Source of the DNA: CBFHSF01 sp965661055
GTDB taxonomy: Bacteria; Bacteroidota; Bacteroidia; Flavobacteriales; Schleiferiaceae
Direction of reading: 5' to 3'
DNA length: 64,000 bases
Assembly (NCBI GenBank): GCA_965661055.1
Contig: CBFICS010000001.1
Span: forward strand, 1-64,000
The position numbers and the translations under genes were made by a program. Position 1 is the stretch's first letter; every line of letters begins with the position of its first letter. Positions 59,951-64,000 of the stretch are shown here, piece by piece. The notes under the pieces were generated by a model that saw nothing but the letters and a program-made list of their open reading frames with translations, was not told where the DNA came from and did no database searches.

Positions 59951-60843
59951 ATAAACTGCTTTTTGTTTTTACCCTATTGACGTTTAATGCCTTTTCTCAG
60001 GTCAGTCTAACGGCTGAGCTCGGCGAGTTTAAATTGGGGGAGCCCGTCGCCATAGAGTTGTCTCTAACCGCCCAACAAGGCGATGAAATTGCGTGGCCAA
60101 GAATCGTTGACACCCTTGCTTCACGCTGGGTCGTTATCGACACTATGGCAATAGACACGCTGATCCAAAATGCAGATATTACCCTGACTCAACGTTTTAC
60201 TATTACCCGATTTGATACCACTCTGGCATTGATAAAGCCACTAGCTGTGCTTGTAAATGGCGATAGTTTGTTTAGTGATCCCGTTTTGTTAAAGCTGATT
60301 AAGCCAACCCTTTCGGGGGAGGATTATTACGACATTAAGCCCATTGAAGATGCTCCTGCCAATTGGGAAAAGATCTTTTTGTGGTCAGGAATAGGTTTAG
60401 CCGTTGCACTTGCTTTGGGATATGTTCTCTTTTTAGTACTTAGAAGAAAAAAGGTAACTCCTGAATTACATCCCTCGGAAGTGTTGCCCCCATGGGAAAT
60501 CGCTTACAGAAAATTAGAAAAATTAGAAATGGAGCTGGGGGGTGAATTGGATCAGAAGCTGTTCTATATTCAACTGACTTTTATTTTCAGAGAGTATTTA
60601 GAAGAGGTGTATAAATTTCCAGCCTTAGAATCTACCTCTACGGAGTTGTTGAACCACTTAGCAGTATTGAATATATCTCCTGAGCAATATGGGTACATTG
60701 ACCAATTGTTAAAAGAATCTGATTTAATCAAGTTTGCCAAATTGACCATCTCTGATGATCTACACAAAACAAATATCAAGGTGGTTAGAGATTTTGTAGA
60801 TAAGAACCGACCTATTCAAAAAGAAGATAATCATGTTTCCTGA
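59947..60843 (+). CDS. BatD-related membrane protein of the Bat operon
   Basis: A 298-residue protein. The signal peptide is MNKLLFVFTLLTFNAFS. A periplasmic beta domain (about 18-140, VSLTAELGEFKLGEPVAIELSL) resembles the first domain of BatD. One membrane helix follows at about 143-166 (FLWSGIGLAVALALGYVLFLVL), then a cytoplasmic helical domain (about 180-290, PWEIAYRKLEKLEMELG...). This anchored short form sits between the DUF58 and batA genes in many Bacteroidota. Its role is unknown. It overlaps its neighbours by 4 and 11 bp. Confidence 0.85.
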   Translation: MNKLLFVFTLLTFNAFSQVSLTAELGEFKLGEPVAIELSLTAQQGDEIAWPRIVDTLASRWVVIDTMAIDTLIQNADITLTQRFTITRFDTTLALIKPLAVLVNGDSLFSDPVLLKLIKPTLSGEDYYDIKPIEDAPANWEKIFLWSGIGLAVALALGYVLFLVLRRKKVTPELHPSEVLPPWEIAYRKLEKLEMELGGELDQKLFYIQLTFIFREYLEEVYKFPALESTSTELLNHLAVLNISPEQYGYIDQLLKESDLIKFAKLTISDDLHKTNIKVVRDFVDKNRPIQKEDNHVS

Positions 60844-61834
60844 GTCATGGACATTTGCCAACCCTGAGTGGTTTTGGGCCCTCTTAGGCTTGCCTTTGGT
60901 GGCGGGGTACATGTATTTTTCTGAAGCAAAGAGAAAGGTTTCTCTTTTAACTTCCGGGAAAAGCACACCGGCCAATTATTGGGGTATGGTCTTTTTTTTA
61001 ACACCTCTTGTTCTACGGATTCTTGCCCTTGGATTTATTGTCCTAGCCCTTGCTAGACCCCAAAATACTGATGAAGTGGTTCAGTCGATTGACAATGAAG
61101 GAATTGACATTATGATGGCCATTGATGTTTCTACTTCTATGAAGGCCATGGACATTAAGCCCAACCGCTTAGAAGGGGTGAAAGAGGTCGTTAAGGACTT
61201 TGTTGAAACCCGTAAAGGCGATAGAATTGGAATTGTAGTTTACGGTGGAGAATCGTTTACCCAAACCCCTTTGACAACAGATCACCAAATTGTATTAAAC
61301 AACCTAGAGGGCATTCGGTTTGGGTTAATCAAAGATCAAACCGCCATAGGAATGGGACTTGCCACGGCGGTTAAACACGTGAAAGAAAGTAACTCAGAGG
61401 GCAAAGTAATTATTCTTTTAACTGACGGGGTTAACAACACCGGGTTTGTAGATCCGATTACCGCTGCAGAACTAGCCAAAGAGTACAATATTCGGGTTTA
61501 CACCATTGGCGTTGGTACCAATGGTATGGCGCCTGTTCCGGTTGGAAAGGATTTTAGAGGTAAGGTGATTTATCAAAATTATCCGGTAGAAATTGACGAG
61601 GACCTTTTGAAGAATATTGCAAACATAACGGGAGGCGAATACTTTAGAGCGACAGATAACAACAAGCTAGAGGCTATTTACCACGAAATTGATCAACTTG
61701 AAAAATCAAAGGTTGAAGAGTTGAGGTATTACCGATATAGCGAGATGTTTTATCAATTGGCATGGGCCGCCTTACTTTTGTTATTATTAGAAATCATTTG
61801 GAGACGAGTAGTATTTAAAAACATGTTTAATTAA
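60833..61834 (+). CDS. batA: vWA membrane protein BatA
   Basis: A 333-residue protein with N-terminal membrane helices (about 10-28 and 55-78), a von Willebrand A domain (about 92-285) and a C-terminal helix (MFYQLAWAALLLLLLEIIW). The MIDAS metal site is intact: DVSTSMKAMDIKPNR, TAIGMGLA (Thr) and LTDGVNNTG (Asp). ARPQ before the vWA domain is typical. It overlaps batB by one base. In Bacteroides the Bat system is linked to aerotolerance. Confidence 0.95.
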   Translation: MFPESWTFANPEWFWALLGLPLVAGYMYFSEAKRKVSLLTSGKSTPANYWGMVFFLTPLVLRILALGFIVLALARPQNTDEVVQSIDNEGIDIMMAIDVSTSMKAMDIKPNRLEGVKEVVKDFVETRKGDRIGIVVYGGESFTQTPLTTDHQIVLNNLEGIRFGLIKDQTAIGMGLATAVKHVKESNSEGKVIILLTDGVNNTGFVDPITAAELAKEYNIRVYTIGVGTNGMAPVPVGKDFRGKVIYQNYPVEIDEDLLKNIANITGGEYFRATDNNKLEAIYHEIDQLEKSKVEELRYYRYSEMFYQLAWAALLLLLLEIIWRRVVFKNMFN

Positions 61835-62883
61835 TGTACGAATTTGCACATCCTGAGTATCTGTGGGCCTTGTTGCTCATTCCTTTTGCATGGGTCTTAT
61901 TCATGTTTTACTCGTGGTGGAGAAAAAACTCAATCAAAAGATTTGGCGATTTTTCGGCTTTTAATAAAATGGCACCAAGACAATCGGGTTGGAGAAGGTT
62001 TATTAAGTTTTCTCTAATTACTCTTTCCTTGGCCTCGGTTGTTATCGCTTTGTCAAATCCACGAATAGGTACATCTGTAGAAAAGATTAACCGCCGTGGA
62101 CTAGATTTGGTGTTTGTTGTTGACGTATCGCTGTCTATGCTTACAGAAGACATTACCCCCAGCAGAATATTAAATGCAAAAAATATTATTTCTAAATCTT
62201 TAGAAAAGTTAGGAAGTGACAGGGTTGGAATCATCGCTTACGCGGGAGAGGCTTACCCTATGCTACCTATGACCATTGATTACAACGCGGCTAGCTTAGC
62301 GCTCAAGGGGCTGGAGCCAGAAGATTTTCCGTCTCAGGGCACCAGAATAGAAAGGGCTTTAGAAATGGCAGACGAGTACTTTCCGGAAGAGCAACAGCAC
62401 AGTCAAATCCTTGTAGTTATTTCTGATGGTGAAGATCATGGCTCTCAATGGAAGGAATCTATTCAGCCGCTTTTAGATAAGGGCATTCAAGTTTTTACCA
62501 TTGGGGTAGGGACGGAAAAAGGAGGTCCCATTCCCCTTTATTACGGCGGACGATTACAAGGGTATAAAAAGGACAATCAGGGTGAGGTGGTCATATCAAA
62601 ACTAGAAAGTGAAACCTTGCGCGAGTTGGCCAAAGTTGGCGGTGGAGAATATTTTTTAGGAAATAGTGTTTACCGAGTAACTGATGAGTTGTTAGATGAG
62701 CTCCTAGGATTAAATAAGAAGGAAATTGATGCCAGGACCATTACCAATTATGAAGATCAGTTTCCTTGGTTTTTGGGAATGGCCTTATTCTTTTTACTTT
62801 TAGAAATGGCTATTCATCCAAGGGCTAATGTGTGGTTAGAAAAGTGGGGATGGGTAAAACAAAAAACCGATGATGAAGTATAA
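61834..62883 (+). CDS. batB: vWA membrane protein BatB
   Basis: A 349-residue paralogue of BatA with the same layout: FAHPEYLWALLLIPFAWVLF helix, a second helix at about 62-82, and a vWA domain with MIDAS DVSLSMLTEDITPSR, TRIERALEMA and ISDGEDHGS. A C-terminal helix follows (WFLGMALFFLLLEMAIHP). It overlaps batA by 1 bp and batC by 14 bp. Confidence 0.95.
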   Translation: MYEFAHPEYLWALLLIPFAWVLFMFYSWWRKNSIKRFGDFSAFNKMAPRQSGWRRFIKFSLITLSLASVVIALSNPRIGTSVEKINRRGLDLVFVVDVSLSMLTEDITPSRILNAKNIISKSLEKLGSDRVGIIAYAGEAYPMLPMTIDYNAASLALKGLEPEDFPSQGTRIERALEMADEYFPEEQQHSQILVVISDGEDHGSQWKESIQPLLDKGIQVFTIGVGTEKGGPIPLYYGGRLQGYKKDNQGEVVISKLESETLRELAKVGGGEYFLGNSVYRVTDELLDELLGLNKKEIDARTITNYEDQFPWFLGMALFFLLLEMAIHPRANVWLEKWGWVKQKTDDEV

Positions 62884-63709
62884 AATTTTATGGCTATTTC
62901 TTTTGCCCCTAACAGGGTTTGGCCAAGAATATATTGAATCTTGGAACAAAGGGAACAAAGCCTACGAGGAAGAAAAATACGACGAAGCCATAAAGGCCTA
63001 TGAAGGGGTCAAGACTGAGGGTGGAAAAAAGTTTGAAGGTGTTTATAACAAAGGAAATGCCCTTTATCGCTCAGGAGATTTTAAAAGCGCAGAGGCTGCC
63101 TTTAGAGAAGGTGTTGAGTTGGCTCCCACTAAAGAAGCCAAGGCCAAAGCGTATTACAACTTAGGGAATTCACAGGTTCAAAATCAAAACCTAGGGGAAG
63201 CGATAAAGTCCTTTCAGCAGGCCTTAATCAATAATCCTAATGATGAACAGTCTAGAGAAAACCTTTATCGTACTTTAAAGCAATTAAAGAAGCAGTCGCA
63301 GCAGCAGAAAGGCGAAGAGAATCAACAACAAGGAGGAGAACAACAAGACCAAGATCAAGAAAATCAAGAACAGTCACAAGAATCTAAGCAAGAGGGTGAA
63401 CAAAAAGATGACCCCATGCAAGAGAACGACGAAAATGATGACGGCAATAAAAAGGAAGATCAGAATATAAAGAAAGATCAGCCCGAAGAAAAAGACAACC
63501 AAGCCGAAAAGGAACAAGGTGAGGATAAAGAGTCTGAGGAAAATAAGCCTGGTGATGATGAAGATATTGAGGCAAAAGGCGGATCGTTAACAAAGGACCA
63601 AGCCGAGAAGCTTCTGGACATGATAGGGCGGGAAGAAGAAAAGGTCAAAGAGAAAGTTGATAAGAAAACGAAGAAAAAACGAGGTGAAAAGTCTGAAAAA
63701 GATTGGTAA
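62870..63709 (+). CDS. batC: TPR protein BatC
   Basis: A 279-residue protein. The signal peptide is MMKYKILWLFLLPLTGFG (start at 62870 or at the next ATG, 62873). Three TPR units at about 25-135 (YEEEKYDEAIKAYEG, YRSGDFKSAEAAFREG, NLGEAIKSFQQALINNPND) are followed by a long Gln/Glu/Asp/Lys low-complexity tail (about 145-235). It ends in a charged segment with DQAEKLLDMIGREE. This is the usual BatC architecture. One base separates it from batD. Confidence 0.93.
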   Translation: MMKYKILWLFLLPLTGFGQEYIESWNKGNKAYEEEKYDEAIKAYEGVKTEGGKKFEGVYNKGNALYRSGDFKSAEAAFREGVELAPTKEAKAKAYYNLGNSQVQNQNLGEAIKSFQQALINNPNDEQSRENLYRTLKQLKKQSQQQKGEENQQQGGEQQDQDQENQEQSQESKQEGEQKDDPMQENDENDDGNKKEDQNIKKDQPEEKDNQAEKEQGEDKESEENKPGDDEDIEAKGGSLTKDQAEKLLDMIGREEEKVKEKVDKKTKKKRGEKSEKDW

Positions 63710-63710
63710 A

Positions 63711-64000
63711 ATGAAAAAAACCTTAGTCGTTATTATAGCGCTTTTTTTAAGTGTTGCCTCTTGGGCTCAGCCTACTCTAAGTGCACATGTAAGTAGCCAA
63801 AAGGTTGGAGAGTATCAAACCTTTCGGTTGGTTTATACCTTTAATCAAAATTCTGACGATCTCCAGCTTCCCAATTTCAATAATGATTTTAGCATTGTAT
63901 CGGGTCCTATGACTTCTATGCAACAAAGAATTATTAACGGACATCAATCTTTAGAAAGGTCTTGGACTTATGTAATTAAGCCCAAACGCAAAGGTCAAAT
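63711..64000 (+). CDS. batD: BatD (oxygen-tolerance family), cut by the window end
   Basis: The first 96 or so residues of BatD. The signal peptide is MKKTLVVIIALFLSVASWA (cut before QP). The first beta domain follows, with LSAHVSSQKVGEYQTFRLVY and FNNDFSIVSGPMTSMQQRI, then SLERSWTYVIKPKRKG, typical of BatD. The rest lies to the right of the window. It is 1 bp behind batC. Confidence 0.92.
   Translation, partial: MKKTLVVIIALFLSVASWAQPTLSAHVSSQKVGEYQTFRLVYTFNQNSDDLQLPNFNNDFSIVSGPMTSMQQRIINGHQSLERSWTYVIKPKRKGQ

Overview
The window is AT-rich chromosomal DNA of a Bacteroidota bacterium, most likely a marine-type Flavobacteriales. The evidence is the content and style of the genes. There are complete Bat (MoxR/DUF58/BatABCD) and SUF operons, an S46 dipeptidyl-peptidase, a short-form arginine decarboxylase and a DAHP synthase-chorismate mutase fusion. 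DUF2480, DUF3109 and YbaK-free small lipoproteins of Bacteroidota type are present. Many promoters fit the Bacteroidota -7 consensus TAnnTTTG, Shine-Dalgarno sequences are rare, and several genes start with TTG. The species cannot be fixed from the sequence. No rRNA, CRISPR array, insertion sequence or prophage was seen; one tRNA-Leu(CAA) is present.

Layout. 1-2.4 kb: sparse region with a repeat protein that looks like a septoil-knot protein, a membrane protein with a degenerate zincin-like motif, and a small lipoprotein. 2.7-5.0 kb: prs-rplY-pth operon (minus). 5.08-5.57 kb: tRNA-Leu, a GIY-YIG reading frame, and a partial second copy of the same tRNA. 6-10.7 kb: dCMP deaminase and S41 protease; small lipoprotein; marC-glyS. 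10.8-15.2 kb: DUF3109 and the eukaryote-like class Ia ribonucleotide reductase nrdB-nrdA. 15.2-18.3 kb: accessory-looking stretch with a frameshifted YrdB-like gene, several tiny membrane proteins, DUF1853 and a DjlA-like co-chaperone. 18.7-31 kb: polyprenyl diphosphate synthase, MscS, dnaG, aldehyde dehydrogenase, AlkD, M1 aminopeptidase, small membrane proteins, and the recJ-trmB-ATL operon. 31.3-36.4 kb: SulP transporter and the polyamine pair (arginine decarboxylase plus deoxyhypusine-synthase-like protein). 36.4-43.2 kb: rsmI, DAHP synthase/chorismate mutase, polA, HAD, FRG protein, acylphosphatase. 43.2-45.3 kb: degenerate repeat region and lepA. 45.4-53.3 kb: Crp-like regulator, DinB, and the SUF cluster in two blocks. 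53.4-57.9 kb: DPP7-like peptidase and typA. 58.1-64.0 kb: Bat operon, cut by the window end in batD.

How genes work together: deoxynucleotide supply (dCMP deaminase, NrdAB) and replication/repair (DnaG, PolA, RecJ, AlkD, ATL) are scattered through the window. SufABCD plus SufSE, a MIP18/SufT-like protein and DUF2480 build Fe-S clusters. Arginine decarboxylase and the DHS-like enzyme probably feed a polyamine route. The Bat genes encode a membrane vWA/TPR complex with its MoxR ATPase.

The least ordinary signals are: (i) a GIY-YIG frame bounded by a tRNA-Leu and a partial copy of it; (ii) a family of GC-rich extragenic elements near 5.9, 18.5 and 50.7 kb; (iii) a DnaG whose four zinc ligands are all replaced; (iv) the arginine decarboxylase/DHS-like/acidic-protein cluster; (v) a terminator that runs directly into the start codon of an FRG gene. 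All homology statements are from recall of protein families; no database search was possible.
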